A stretch of 64,000 nucleotides of DNA, taken from NCBI GenBank assembly GCA_015680685.1, contig MNCI01011336.1, positions 125,877-189,876 of the forward strand, in the 5' to 3' direction. The notes under the pieces are model-generated. The model was given only the letters and a program-made list of their open reading frames with translations, was not told where the DNA came from and did no database searches. Origin of the DNA: Gnetum montanum (lineage: Eukaryota; Streptophyta; Gnetopsida; Gnetales; Gnetaceae). Below are positions 45,348 to 56,711 of this stretch, piece by piece. The position numbers were made by a program, and so were the translations under genes. Position 1 is the stretch's first letter. Each line of letters starts with the position of its first letter.

Positions 45348-45355
45348 TATAAATA
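45348..45355 (+). promoter_or_regulatory. TATA box of LTR C
   Basis: TATAAATA lies 138 bp from the LTR start. R/U5 homology with A and B begins downstream. Confidence 0.82.
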
Positions 45356-46108
45356 AATGTGCTTCCGCCACACTTACGCATCCTTTTGAGTAGTTGTAGT
45401 GAAGCTCTTACAATTTGTTTCCGTGAGAGTTAGAATATTTTCCAAGTTCTCAGTAGATGTGAGAAAGGTGTCTGGCTCTTTGTTCGAGCATTGATATACC
45501 TGAGCCCATTGGCTTGACCAGCAATAAAGATAAGCTTTTTAAGCATTCCTTGCAGCAATTAGATTTAGTCATTTAAGCATTTATAGTTTAATATTTCTAT
45601 GCTTTAATAATTCCTTAAGTTTTCATTGTTATCACTTTAATCGTCATTGCTCTTTTATATCTTGCAAAAATCATAAGTACGACGGTCTCGAACGTAAACC
45701 CAACACTTGGCAACCTAGTGACACTTAACATCTGGTAACCCAGTAGTGGTAGGGGATGCTCAGGACATGCACGAAAGATGGGATCAGATGCTTATGCTAG
45801 GGAAAGTTAAGAGATAAAATAGGACAATTATAGATTACGCAATATTCCATTTCTTACATTTCCTTTCAAGAATTAGACTCTAGAAGATAAAGAGAAAATC
45901 CATAAAAATTATTTGCCTCAATCTCACTTAACCATCGCATTAGAACACCACAAGTGAGGTTGGGAAGACAACGCCTATTCTAACATAAGGTTTTGCTGGC
46001 TAGAGTTTGGTGTATGCAAGTGCTTCTAGTCTACGGAATTCAACTGAGTCACATGTGAACACCTTTGATTCATATGGTTGGACGTAGGGGTACCTTGCCA
46101 CTCATCAT

Positions 46109-46126
46109 TGGCGCCATTGCTAGAGA
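46109..46126 (+). promoter_or_regulatory. Primer-binding site (tRNA-Asp type) of element C
   Basis: TGGCGCCATTGCTAGAGA matches the complement of the 3' end of plant tRNA-Asp (TGGCGCCGTTGCCGGGGA) at 15 of 18 positions. This primer is typical of Athila-group elements. Confidence 0.85.
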
Positions 46127-46269
46127 TTGTTAGTTTTACATGCACTATCTAACTTTAGCAGAATTATCATTCACTTCGTTGGAACGAACCCAGGATAGTA
46201 AAATCTACGGACGCTATGCGGTCAGAGTAAAAAGTAAGGTATACCAATTAGTGGATTATCTAACATCCA

Positions 46270-48780
46270 AAATGTCTTTTTCTCACAGGTGAGATGGATC
46301 CAACCCATTGGTGCCACAAGAATGTCAGATGGTATACACGCATCCAGATGAATATGTCCTCGACTTCACCTTTATCCTACATTAGGATGAGCATCTGCAC
46401 TAGCGGGACATGGAGGAAAACATCATATTACTACTTGACTAATTAGCTCCTAGAATGCTATTTCATAATCTTACCAGACTAGGCATTCAGGACCGTGGTA
46501 TGGAGTATGTCATGGAGGGCCATGACTACCAAGACTACCATCCAACTGAGGCACAATGGGTACAAGATCAGCAACAGGCAGAACGACACAAACACATGAA
46601 GGGGAAACAATTTAGTAATCCCTTATTCTTGCAAGGACTACAGGACGATGAGGAACCTATCTTTCATGATTCTCATTTAGCTGAGCCTCTTCCAATGCAT
46701 TAGATCATTCAGTGCATCATTCAAAGCAAGCAATCAAGTGACCGAGACCCCCAAGAAGATGGGAGGTCACACAGGAAAGGTCATGACAAAAGTAAAGATG
46801 GGCATGAGGATCGAAGTTGTCATCAGAGTAGAGGAGGAGATTGATACTGAGGTGATGCCGATTCCCCTCCATCTTGTCCATCCTCTCACTCCACTCTATC
46901 TTCATCTAGTTCTAATTCTGATCATAATCATGGTAGAAAGGATCAGGGTAATGGTGGTCGCAAGGGCCAAAGGGAATGACGTGAGGGAGGGCGTGACCAA
47001 TTATGCGAGTCTCACCATCAAGAAAGGAGAGGCAGCCAAAATCATCATAGACATCGTGGCCTTCAGCAGGACTATGACTTAGATGAACCATTGTTGGCTA
47101 CTCGAAGTATGCTCAATATCGTCAAGGTAGTTCAAATACCCATTAGGCACTTGAAAGATAGTCAGATCAAGCGCATTGACATGAACAACATCCTCAGATT
47201 TGAAGGGGGATATAATTGTGATCCACAGACTCACGTGTAAGTGTTCCATGATGCTTGCGCCCTGTAGAACATAGATAATGATTAGCAGAAACTTAAGCTA
47301 CTTTCTCACACACATCAAAGAAGTGAAAAGTTGTTACCAGTCCTTGGAGTCGGAATCAATCAGGAAATGGAGTACAATGCTAGAAATCTTCAATGAAAAA
47401 TATCAAACCTACTCCAAAGTGGCTAACCTAAGACACCAGATCCAAGGGTGGAAGCAAGGTGGTCATGAACCCTTGGATGTAGCCATGAGCATATACTACT
47501 CATTATTACATCAATGCCCTGGTCATGGCTACTCTCAACGGGCATAGCTTCACCATATCATTGATGGGCTTCACTTTGAAACCAAAAAGACCCTTTGTGT
47601 GTACACCCAAGGACAACTATTAGAGGTAAGGGCCCACCAACTGTAGTGCTTAATTGAGCTAGTGGTTAAAGAAGAGGGGAGACTTAGAAAGAAGGAAAGT
47701 ACAGAAGAGTATAATTTGGATCCCTCCATCAGAAAGAGGGAAGATTGATTTTGTGAAGATGAGGAAGAATCACCACTGGATGCAGTGGTGAATCGTAAAA
47801 CCTTGCTCCTATAAAAATGATCTTCTAAAATATTGGCCAAGGTTAATAAGATGTGGAACTCTTTGGATGAAAAATTTCAAAGTGTTCTAAAAATCGCAGA
47901 GGAGTCCAAAGAGAAAAGTAATGATCACGATCGACATAGGAGGAAGGAAGCTAAACATGCCTACCATAAAGGTAAGGGCAAAGTTGTTGTAGTAGAATAG
48001 GTTGCAGACTCTGATACTGAAGGAGATGATGAGTGTGACATATGCCAACACAAACATCCTAAGGGGTGTTCTCCCATCGTATCACATCTACAAGAGTCTA
48101 GGGTATATGCATTGAATCATCACTTGGCAAAGAGGCAAACACCCCAAAGGTTGCCTTACCCACAAGGAAATCTTAGGCAGTTCCACCAACAACAAGGATA
48201 TTATCCAAGTGGAGCACCACCACAACCTTATGAATATTTTCAGCAATGGCAGCATCCACAATCGTGGGGGATGCCACCTCCAAGGAAGTAGTACCCTTAT
48301 TGACAACCAGATCCCTATTGGTACTATATTTAGCAACCAGTCTCTCCATAGGACTCTTCTAGTCATGCAGCTTTTCAAAATCATTACCACACCCTGGAAT
48401 ACTTCCGAGCATAGTCTCCATCACCTAGGGGGAAGAACTCACATCTTTACTATTCTCCATCACCTTCTCCTATTGTCCCTACTCAGAAACACCCCACTTA
48501 GCTACCACCTACTCTACCTATGCAAGGAAAAATACCACCACAACCACAGCAACGTAACACTACAAGGGTTGTCAACCTACAATCGACTCCTCAGCCGAGT
48601 GGATCGGAAGTGAAGCCATGGAAACATTCCTTTTTCTAGCCTAATAACCCAAACATATCCTCACACACACCTGTGGCTAGTGCCTCTGAACCTCCAATCG
48701 CCTCTACCGTTCCACCCTTTGAGCAGCCTTCAAACCAAATGCCTTCTAATGTACAGACCATCATGCTTACACATGCTGTG
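46270..48780 (+). pseudogene. Element C: gag (Athila-like)
   Basis: Several frames are needed. Early blocks: LTRLGIQDRGMEYVMEGHDYQD and an Arg/Ser/Glu-rich stretch. The gag core at 47,290-47,560 reads IRKWSTMLEIFNEKYQTYSKVANLRHQIQGWKQGGHEPLDVAM and YYSLLHQCPGHGYSQ, the W...F..K+......+..LR..I..W+Q...E.L......Y..LL..CP.HG pattern of Athila-type gag. A zinc-knuckle-like CDICQHKHPKGC lies at 48,030-48,070, then Pro/Gln-rich sequence. Stops and shifts are frequent. Confidence 0.75.
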
Positions 48781-49240
48781 ATGAACTAGATAAAGGTAGG
48801 CCATCTTCCTCAGAAATCAACTGATCCAAGAAGCTTCCTCATCTATCTTAAAGTTGTAAGAAATGAGCCATGTAAAGCTCTTCTAGATTCAAGGTCGAGA
48901 GAACTTGATTTCACATGACATGTACAAGACTTGGAACCTTCCCCCATTAAAAAAGAGAAAGATTCAGCTCAAGCTAGCAGACCAATCCTTTACTGTTCCC
49001 TTAGGATTGGTGGAAGACATTGTGACCACCATTTGTGGGTGATCCTATCTTGGTAACTTCCTTATCATTCGTGCTGAGAATTGCAAGGAGAACTTTCCAA
49101 TCATAATGGGAAGAGCCTGACTAAGCATGGTGGATACACAATTAGGACTCTGAGAAATTTCCCTTGAAATTTTAAAGGAAAATCCTTTTGGAAAGATTGA
49201 GAAGAAGCACATTCCATGCATTACATACAGTGACTCCAGG
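48781..49240 (+). pseudogene. Element C: retropepsin (protease)
   Basis: It reads KALLDSRSRE, then after a one-base shift ENLISHDMYKTWNLPPLKK, LKLADQSFTVPLGLVEDI, and FPIIMGRA-LSMVDTQLG. DSR replaces the catalytic DSG. The LADQS...PLGL.ED block and MGR..LS..D.......G end are typical of Athila-like proteases (ADRS....P.G.......GRPFL.T). Confidence 0.78.
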
Positions 49241-49330
49241 TGCAACTGTGTGCAGTAGCTATGGTCCACTAAGTGGACATCTATTCAAGCATGTAGTCAA
49301 TGTGTCAAAGAATCGCAAGTTCAACAATGC

Positions 49331-50710
49331 TTGTACATAGCAACCACAAATCAAGAAGGCACCCAGTGGCTAACCGCTGACTCTACTAGTAGCACTTTAT
49401 ACATGGAACCATCTAAGGGGCTTGTATGCACCTATGTAGAGAGCATTGATGATTTGGAAAAGGTTCATCAACAAGTATCCACTGTTGATGATCGTGATGA
49501 TTGGGGAAAGTTACAAATCCCTGAAATTTTTAAATAGGAGCCCTTGGAACTCAAATCCTTACCAGCCCATTTAGAATATGCATTTTTGCAGAATGGGAAG
49601 CTAATGATTATCAATGCCACCCTTGCTCCTGAGCAAAAGAAAAAGTTTTTGAAGGTGGTGAACAAATGGAAGGATGCTTTTGCATGGTCATATCTTGAAC
49701 TGATAAGAGTTGATCCCAAGGTTTGTCAACATCGGATTTATATCGACCCCTCCATGAAGCTATGACGACAACCACAAAGGCGGTAGAACCCCAAATTAAA
49801 GCAGGCAATTAAAGATGAAATTGAGCAGTTGCTGAAAGTGAAGTTCATCTACTCTATTGTAGATAGCAAATGGGTTAGCCCACTCATTATTGTACCAAAT
49901 AAGGGTGACAAATGGAGGGTCTACATAGATTTCTGATTGCTCAACATGGCTACCTTCAAGAATCACTTCCCGCTCCCATTTGTGGACCAAGTGTTGGATA
50001 CCATCATAGGGCATTGTTATTATAGCTTTTTGGATGGTTATAGTGGTTATAACCAAATCCAAATTGCACCAGAAGACTAGGCCAAGATAACATTTACAAG
50101 CCCCTGGGAGACTTTCACATACAAAAAGATGCCCTTTGGCCTATGTAATACCCCTACCACTTTTCAATGCCTTTTCCTCAGCATCTTCCAGTAGCAAATT
50201 GGAAATGGGATAGAAGTCTTCATGGATGACTTCTCTACCTATGGCGCCATGCTTGAACAAGCCTTAGACCACCTTGAGCAAGTTCTAAAAAGATGTATGG
50301 AAAATAATCTATAGCTCAACCGGCAAAAGAGCCACTTAATGGTCCAAGAGGGCATTGTTCTAGGGCACCATATTTCCCAAGCAGGGATTAGTGTAGATCC
50401 TAAAAAAATTAGGGTCATCTAAGTAATCACCAGTCTACTAAGCACTATAAAAGATGTTTAATTATTCCTTAGTTACATTGGTTACTACCGGTGCTTCATC
50501 GAAAATTTCTCAAAGATCATCAAGCCATTGGTGGAACTCACAAAGAAAGATGCTCCGTTCGTTTGGACTAGGGAATGTGAATCTGCATTCCAAATGCTTA
50601 AATAGAAACTCATAGAAACTCCAATTCTATGGGCACCTGATTGGTTCAGACCCTTCCACATCATGACGGATGCATCCAACTATGCATTGGGAGTCATGCT
50701 TACACAGTGG
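49331..50710 (+). pseudogene. Element C: reverse transcriptase and start of RNase H, truncated
   Basis: Blocks in order: LPAHLEYAFLQNGKLMIINATL, WKDAFAWSYLELIRVDPKVCQHRIY, WVSPLIIVPNKGDKWRVYIDF, FPLPFVDQVLDTIIGH, FLDGYSGYNQIQIAPED, MPFGLCNTPTTFQ, the catalytic FMDDFSTYG (intact), VLGHHISQAGISVDPKKI, YYRCFIENFSKI, and RNase H start FHIMTDASNYALGVMLTQW. Stops interrupt at least six places. The coding similarity ends exactly where LTR D starts (50,711). Confidence 0.9.
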
Positions 50711-50934
50711 TGAAACACCACAAAATTTCAAGCTTAGTACTTCTCCAACAAGAACCGAGCTAAGTCATGATGTTCCTCAGCATGGCTGAAGCTTGAGGGC
50801 CCTGCGGACAGCTTCAAGCGGAGTCGAACTCAATAAGAAGCAGGTCCATGGAACCCACAAACGACCACAGAATCTGCTATCAAACCTGGCAACTTCGGAG
50901 CTTGAAATACTTAGTTTACACTAAGTATGTATTC

Positions 50935-51270
50935 TCAGCATATACACCTAGCATATACGCTCGATGCTCACAACATATACGCCCCAGATTGTATCCACAG
51001 TGTATACGCCTAGCGTAGACACCTCACATGTACGCTTAGCAGGTACAACTGATGAATATGCCTAGCATGCAATCCCCGAAGACAGCATGGAAACAGCACT
51101 GCAGAGCAAGACTTGATACAGGGCAGCAACTCACACGAACAGAGTAACCATCAGCATATACGCTGGGCGTAGACACCCAGCAACCATCAACGTATACACC
51201 TAGCATCCACAACATATACGCCAAAGTTTTCATACGCCTAACGTATACGCTCGCCTGATACAGCATGTAC
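50935..51270. repeat. CGTATACGC palindrome cluster in U3 of LTR D
   Basis: Many variants of (A)GCGTATACGC(T) and AGCATATACGC, spaced about 10-25 bp apart, occur on both strands because the core is self-complementary. It lies before the TATA box at 51,346. Confidence 0.88.
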
Positions 51271-51345
51271 ACTTATAAATTTTATTCTTTCGCACCCGGT
51301 CAATGCGCCACATGTCACCCAACCCGTGTCTAACGTCAAAACTTG

Positions 51346-51353
51346 TATAAAAA
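51346..51353 (+). promoter_or_regulatory. TATA box of LTR D
   Basis: TATAAAAA within TTGTATAAAAACCCC. LTR E has TGTATAAAAGCCC at the same relative place on the - strand. Confidence 0.78.
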
Positions 51354-51940
51354 CCCCAATTTTTTACTAGACGCGGGAGGTCGACAATTTTGAGCAAACT
51401 AGAGAGAGAAAAATAGAGACGCTAAGAACCTGAGCAGAGAACCTTATACGCTAAGCATACAGCCTCTACGCTGTGCCTACAGTGTGAATTAGCCCATAGT
51501 CATCCCTGCATCCACCGAGGCTATTCGTCCGCCTTGTGTCAAAGCCACAACTATGTTAGACCGGTGCATTGTAACTCTCATTTTGAAATAACATTGTTAC
51601 ATTTTCTTCCTAAAATNCTAAAATCTGTTACAGTTTGCATTAATTGTTGCATGTATACTGTTTACGCTCTTTTACGTTTATGCTCCATTTGCATCAGTTA
51701 CGCTGTTTATGCTCCACTTTATGCCTGTTACGCCGTTTACATATAACCCATCGTATAGCACTTCGGTGTACGTTCAGGGAAATCCTTGCCTGATCCACGT
51801 GCGAACCACTCAAGGTACTCTACCTTCGTTAATTCTAGCTTGCCCTCAAGTGAGGGTAGGATCTTTTGTGTGTGTCTGGTGATCCCTCGATTTCTGTTTC
51901 CTTCCAGCTGTAGACTGACGATTTTAGATGGTATAGAAAT

Positions 51941-51957
51941 TGGCGCTAGAAGGAGGG
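51941..51957 (+). promoter_or_regulatory. Primer-binding site of element D
   Basis: TGGCGCTAGAAGGAGGG, five bases after the LTR end, is the same type as in G and K. The cognate tRNA was not assigned. Confidence 0.82.
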
Positions 51958-52741
51958 CCTCTACCTTAAACTTACTATGCTTCAGAGCTCTCAGCATCTA
52001 TGCTGTTGAGTATACGCAGACCCTTTCTGCAAACCTCCCAACGTTTACGTTGCTTAGTTCAAAACTTACTGTCTGCAAACTATTGAGCGTCTACGCTATT
52101 GAGCGTCTACGCTGCTCCGTTTAAAACTTACCATCTGCAAGTCTCTCAGCGTCTACGCTGTTAACCATACGCTGACTCTGTCTACGAAATCCCTAGCGTC
52201 TACGCTATCCAATATACACCACACACGCTACGTTGTAGAATTTGTCTACACTGCACACAAAACTCTGTTTACGTCGCCTACATATACACAACTATTAAAT
52301 TTATGCTGCACTCTCTAAGCTATAGACCCTGTCTACACCGTACACTGACTTTGTCTCTGCTGTCCAGTTTACGTTGCACACTCTACGCCATAGATCCCAT
52401 CTACGCTATACGCTAACTCTATCTACATCCTATGTCGTAAACTTGTCTACGCTGTCGTCCATATATGCTACACTCTGTACGCTGTAACCCTGTTTACGCT
52501 GTATGCTGACATTGTATACACTGCTTAGCGTATACGTTGTACGCTTTACGCCGTAGATTCTCTACGCTGATACTATATGTTGTATACCTATACGCTGTCT
52601 ACGTTGTCATTATACGTTGGTCGTTGAAGCCTATACGCTGAGACCCAGTCTATACGTCGTGTGTCACCAATGTAGGTTTACGCCGCACTAAGTGCATCAA
52701 TTTCATATCCCTACACTGTGTCACATCCTGAACTATTCATC
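51958..52741 (+). repeat. Leader of element D: GCGTCTACGCTG/GTATACGCTG repeats
   Basis: The whole leader is built from degenerate (A)GCGTCTACGCTG, TACGCTGTA and TCTACGCTA-type units. No gene precedes the gag start at 52,742. Such repeats in a transcribed leader would make strong RNA structure, which is inference. Confidence 0.85.
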
Positions 52742-55374
52742 ATGAACACCACAAACACCACTACTACAACCACCCAGGTCACCGACATCGTAGGCACCAT
52801 GGCTGTCCAACAGCCCGTAGTTCAACAACCCGTGGTACAACCCATAGTGGGGTCTCGCTGATCCCTTAGATTGCAAGGGAGAAACCTGTCGTCTAACATC
52901 ATAACTCAAGACTAGTACAACTTCATATGCGTGAAAATACAAGCCAGCCTAGCCATGGACCGAGCCGAAATAGAAGTAAAGAGGCAATACGAAGTTTTCC
53001 ATAGAAGAAGACAAGAGTTCATCCCTTCCCCGTACGACATCATCCCTCTTCCAAAGCCTTACTCTAAGCTCATCACACATCTCCTCTTGCAAAGGAGCCA
53101 TTCGCTAGATCAGCCTGTAGTAAATCCTCAACCGGAAGAGGAAGATGAGTTCGCTGCCCAATCTGAGCATGAAGACTCATACCACACCCTTAGCCCACAA
53201 ACTTATATAAACCCATTGTTTCACCCATTAATGGGCGAAACTACATCCCTTCAGCCATCTGGAATCATGCAAGCACATGTGCCTCAACAAGACGCAGCCG
53301 CTCTCATCCCCATTCCTCTAGCAAATGATGTTCAAGTCAACATGCTTCCCCTCACAATTCCTCCCACAGCTACGGCACCCCCGTTCTTACAAATGCAACC
53401 TCTTCAAAACAATGTAGGAGTGACCTTCCCACCCCACGTGATCGGGATGCCGCATGTGATACCGGCATCTACGTCTGCCCATTATATCCCCCGGGTCCAA
53501 ACTCACGGAGCCCCTTTTACCATTGTAACTCAACAAGTTCAGGGGATTCCTACACTAAACATGATTGGGCAATGGGCAACGATTGATGCTCAACCACATC
53601 AACCCCCTCACTACAACATGACACCTCACACAATTCCATCGGTCAACATCCCCCAAACACAACCATAACAACAGCAACCCCTTGCCCACAATGTGCCTCC
53701 TGTGATACCACCCGGTATAAATATTCCACAAGTACAACCGCCAACTACACAGCTTTCAGCCTTCCAACCTACCATCCAATAATCTAATCTGTACATTGTA
53801 CCACATCCCCAAGCTGCCACCTCACCTAGCACTCAAGACTAGGCTGATGCTAAGAAACTAATGCAGGAACTAACTGACGAGATCAAACGCCTCAAGACGG
53901 CCGCTGACAGAGAGTTGAAAGTAGTGGAATTTTACCATGATGACCCCATCAGCTCTTCCATTCCGCCCCTAACCTTACCCAAAGGTGTATCATTGCCTAT
54001 GCTAACTAAATATAATGGGGAGATGGACCCCAATGCTCACCTTATAACATTTAGACTAGAATGCACATTACTTCAAGCATGGCCACACGCCATTTTGCGA
54101 GTGTTCCCTATGTCTCTCGCAGGGAGAGCACTTGATTGGTATCGGGCCTTGCCAAGAAAATCGATATTTTCTCTAGAGGAGTTGTTACATCAATTCGTTA
54201 CCAGGTACAAGTATAAGTTGAAACCTGAAGCGACACTTGATAGTCTTATACAGGTCAAACAAGCACCTCTAGAACCCGTACAAAAATTCATCCAAAGGTG
54301 GAGTGCTGCTCTCAATGAGTTACATGAGCCGATCCCACAGACGTATTTGCTCACTATTCTAAAGGGGTCTGTTAACGACTTTTTCAAATCCANATTGGCA
54401 GAAACACAGTAAGCAAACATGGGACAACAAAGCAAACCACCTGTTGCCCCTACTAATTACACTAAACCCACTCCTACGACTGCACCAGAATCGTCCTCGT
54501 CACAAAACCCAACACCGAATCGTACAAGAAACTTCGAAAGAAAAGAACCCTCCCAATACACACCACTACCTATGAAACCATTGCAGTTGTTTGACCAACT
54601 CCTGAAGGCCGGGTTAATAAAACACAAACAGTTATCCCTTGCTGCTATCCAGAGACATGATCGGTTCTATCAACTGGTTCAGAACCCAAGCTTAGAAACG
54701 CCGGATGAACCCCCACTATGAAAAGGTTTTAGAATGGATCGCTTCTACGACTATCACCAACGTAATGGGCATGGCACAGATTACTATTTCACCTTGAAAC
54801 AAGACATACAATGAATGATCGATGGAGGTCAAATCACTTTTGATGAGGCCAACCCAGTCCAACCGCAGAACCAGGCCATGGGTGTCTATAAAGACCCTCT
54901 GAATACCAAAGAGGCACTGTACGTTATTAACACAATCTACCTAGATAACGAACCTGAAACACCTAGCGTTAGCACTGTCTACTCTGACCATGAACAACGA
55001 ATGCCTAACAAGCCATTTGTAGTGCATATTCTGCCCACTGTACAAACATCGGCGCCTCAGTCATCATATTCACTGTAGCAGCCATATGTCATCCGAGTGC
55101 CCCCCACCATAGCAACTTCTAACAGCCCAACCCATGAAAAACCATACGTGGTGCGCGTACCTCCCATTGTCACTATCGCAAACTCACCAACACCTCCTAC
55201 TCGGCCTGCCCCTTACGTAGTCCAAGTACCACCCGCGGTCACAACAACGGAGGTACAACCTCCAGCTAGGCCAACCCCATACATCGTTAGGACACCCAAA
55301 AGTCCTAATGATTACCAATCCTCCACCTCGCAAATGCAAAGTAAACCAAGTCCCTATGTCATCAAGGTGCCTAG
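52742..55374 (+). pseudogene. Element D: gag and gag-protease linker, one frame with nonsense codons only
   Basis: From ATG at 52,742 a single frame runs 2.6 kb to the junction with LTR E. Domains: Thr/Val/Gln-rich start; SPYDIIPLPKPYSKLITHLL; acidic EEEDEF; a long Pro/Gln-rich region; a KRLKTAADRELKVVEF segment; the core MLTKYNGEMDPNAHLITF, LLQAWPHAILRVFPMSL, ALDWYRALP, RYKYKLKPEATL; and a knuckle-like FYDYHQRNGHGTDYYFTLK in which Tyr stands where Cys is usual. Stops at 52,859, 52,913, 53,666, 53,780, 53,840, 54,410, 54,719, 54,812 and 55,076, with no frameshift. One N at 54,393. Protease itself is not reached. Confidence 0.9.
55010..55374 (+). repeat. PYVVRVPP peptide repeats in gag-protease linker of D
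   Basis: Six in-frame variants (KPFVVHILP, QPYVIRVPP, KPYVVRVPP, APYVVQVPP, TPYIVRTPK, SPYVIKVPS) are spaced by 10-25 Pro/Ser/Thr-rich residues. They are coding repeats with the frame kept. Confidence 0.85.
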
Positions 55375-56711
55375 TGTACCACCCGAAATCGTCGGTCTCC
55401 AGCTGGAAGGAAATAGAGGCCGTGGGATTGTAGGATGCACACAGAAGACCCTACCTTCGCTTGAGGGTGAGCTAGAATGAACGAAGGTAGAGTACCTTGG
55501 GTGGTCTGCACGCGGATCACACAAGGATTTCCCCAAACGTACACCGAAGTGCTATATGCTGGGTTATGCGTAAATGACGTAACGGGCATAAATCAAAGCG
55601 TAAATAGTATAGCTGATGCAAACAGAGCATAACGTAAATGAGCTAAAATAGAATACATGCAATGATTAATGCAAACTGTAAATGATTTTGGGAAGAAAAT
55701 GTAACAATGGCATTACAGAATGAAAGTACAATGCATCGGTCTAACGTAGTTGTGACTGGGACACAAGGCGGACGAAAAGCCCCGGTGGATGCAAGGATAA
55801 TTGCGGCTATTTCACACTGTAGGCGCAGCATATGGGATGTGTCCTCAGCGTACAGGGTTGTCCAGCGTAAAAGGTTTTGTGCTCTGGTTTGCAGCATCTC
55901 TGCTCTATGGGGTGCTCTGGGAATTTTTGCCAACCCTTGATTTTGTGAAAAATTGGGCTTTTATACAGGGTTTTGACGAAGGACTCGGGTTGGGAGACAT
56001 GTGGCACATTGACCAGGTGCAAGAGCGTAAAATACAAGTGTACAATATGTTACATTTGGTGGGCATATACGCTGGGCGTATACGTTGTCTACAGCGAGTG
56101 TAAACTGTGAGTGTATACGCTGGAGGTGCTGGGCGTATATGTTATCTGCAGCAAGTGTAAACTATGAGTGTATATGCTGAAGGTACTGGGCGTATACGCT
56201 GGGGCGTATATGCTGATGTGCTAGGCGTATAGGCTGGGCCGTATACGCTGATGTGCTGGGCATATGTGGACTTAGGCGCAGATGTTGTGGACGCTGGGCT
56301 TATACGTGGGTGGATGTTGGGCATATACGCTAAGGCATATACGCTGATGGTTGCTGCCTTGTGCCGAATCTTGCTCTGTAGTGCTGTTTTCATGCCATCT
56401 TTGGAGGTTTCACGCCGAGCGTATGCATCTGTTGTACCTGCTGAGTGTACATGTGAGGTGTGTACACTGGGCGTGTACGCTAGGCGTAGACGTTGTGAAC
56501 TTGAGCGTACATGCTAGGCATATACGCTGGGAATGTACACTTGGGTGTATATGCTGGGCGTATACGCTAGGACTAGATACTTAGTGAAAATTAAGCATCG
56601 GATCTTCGAAGTTGCCAAGTGCGACCCTAGATATAGCTGTGGTTGTCTGTGGGCCCCAGGGATTTGCTTGGTGCTGGACAAGTACTAAGCTCCAAATTTT
56701 GTGGTGTTTCA
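55375..56711 (-). mobile_element. 3' LTR E of element F
   Basis: On the - strand it starts TGAAACACCACAAAATTT (56,711), is preceded by the polypurine tract AAAGAGGGG (56,716-56,724), and ends GGTACA at 55,375. It is the inverted homologue of LTR D. The tract and the integrase upstream on the same strand show it is the 3' LTR of the - strand pol. U3 holds GCGTATACGCTGGG units (56,055-56,575). A TATA box lies at 55,958-55,966. It abuts gag of D. Confidence 0.88.

Larger units (their letters stand above)
45210..46107 (+). mobile_element. 5' LTR C of an Athila-like Ty3/gypsy element
   Basis: It begins TGATGAAG and ends CTCATCA, directly before a tRNA-Asp primer site. R/U5 blocks match LTRs A and B: TTTTCCAAGT, GTTCGAGCATTGATA, GCAATAAAGATAAG, CACTTGGCAACCTAGTG, GGTTGGACGTAGGGG. 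Length 898 bp. Internal gag and pol of the same strand follow. The 3' LTR is not present, because element D interrupts RNase H at 50,710. Confidence 0.9.
50711..51935 (+). mobile_element. 5' LTR D of a Tat-like Ty3/gypsy element
   Basis: Starts TGAAACACCACAAAATTT and ends TGGTATA (TGGTACA in LTR E). It matches LTR E (55,375-56,711, opposite strand) along its length: GAGCTTAGTACTT-like start, GGCAACTTCG, ACTTAGT, palindrome-rich U3, TATAAAA promoter, and the U5 end TACCTTCGTT...CTAGCTTGCCCTCAAG. It is inserted in RNase H of element C. Confidence 0.88.

Noticed and set aside
55707-56584. Open frames inside LTR E
   Set aside because: Read through GCGTATACGCTGG repeats; the palindromes rarely create stops. 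Not coding.
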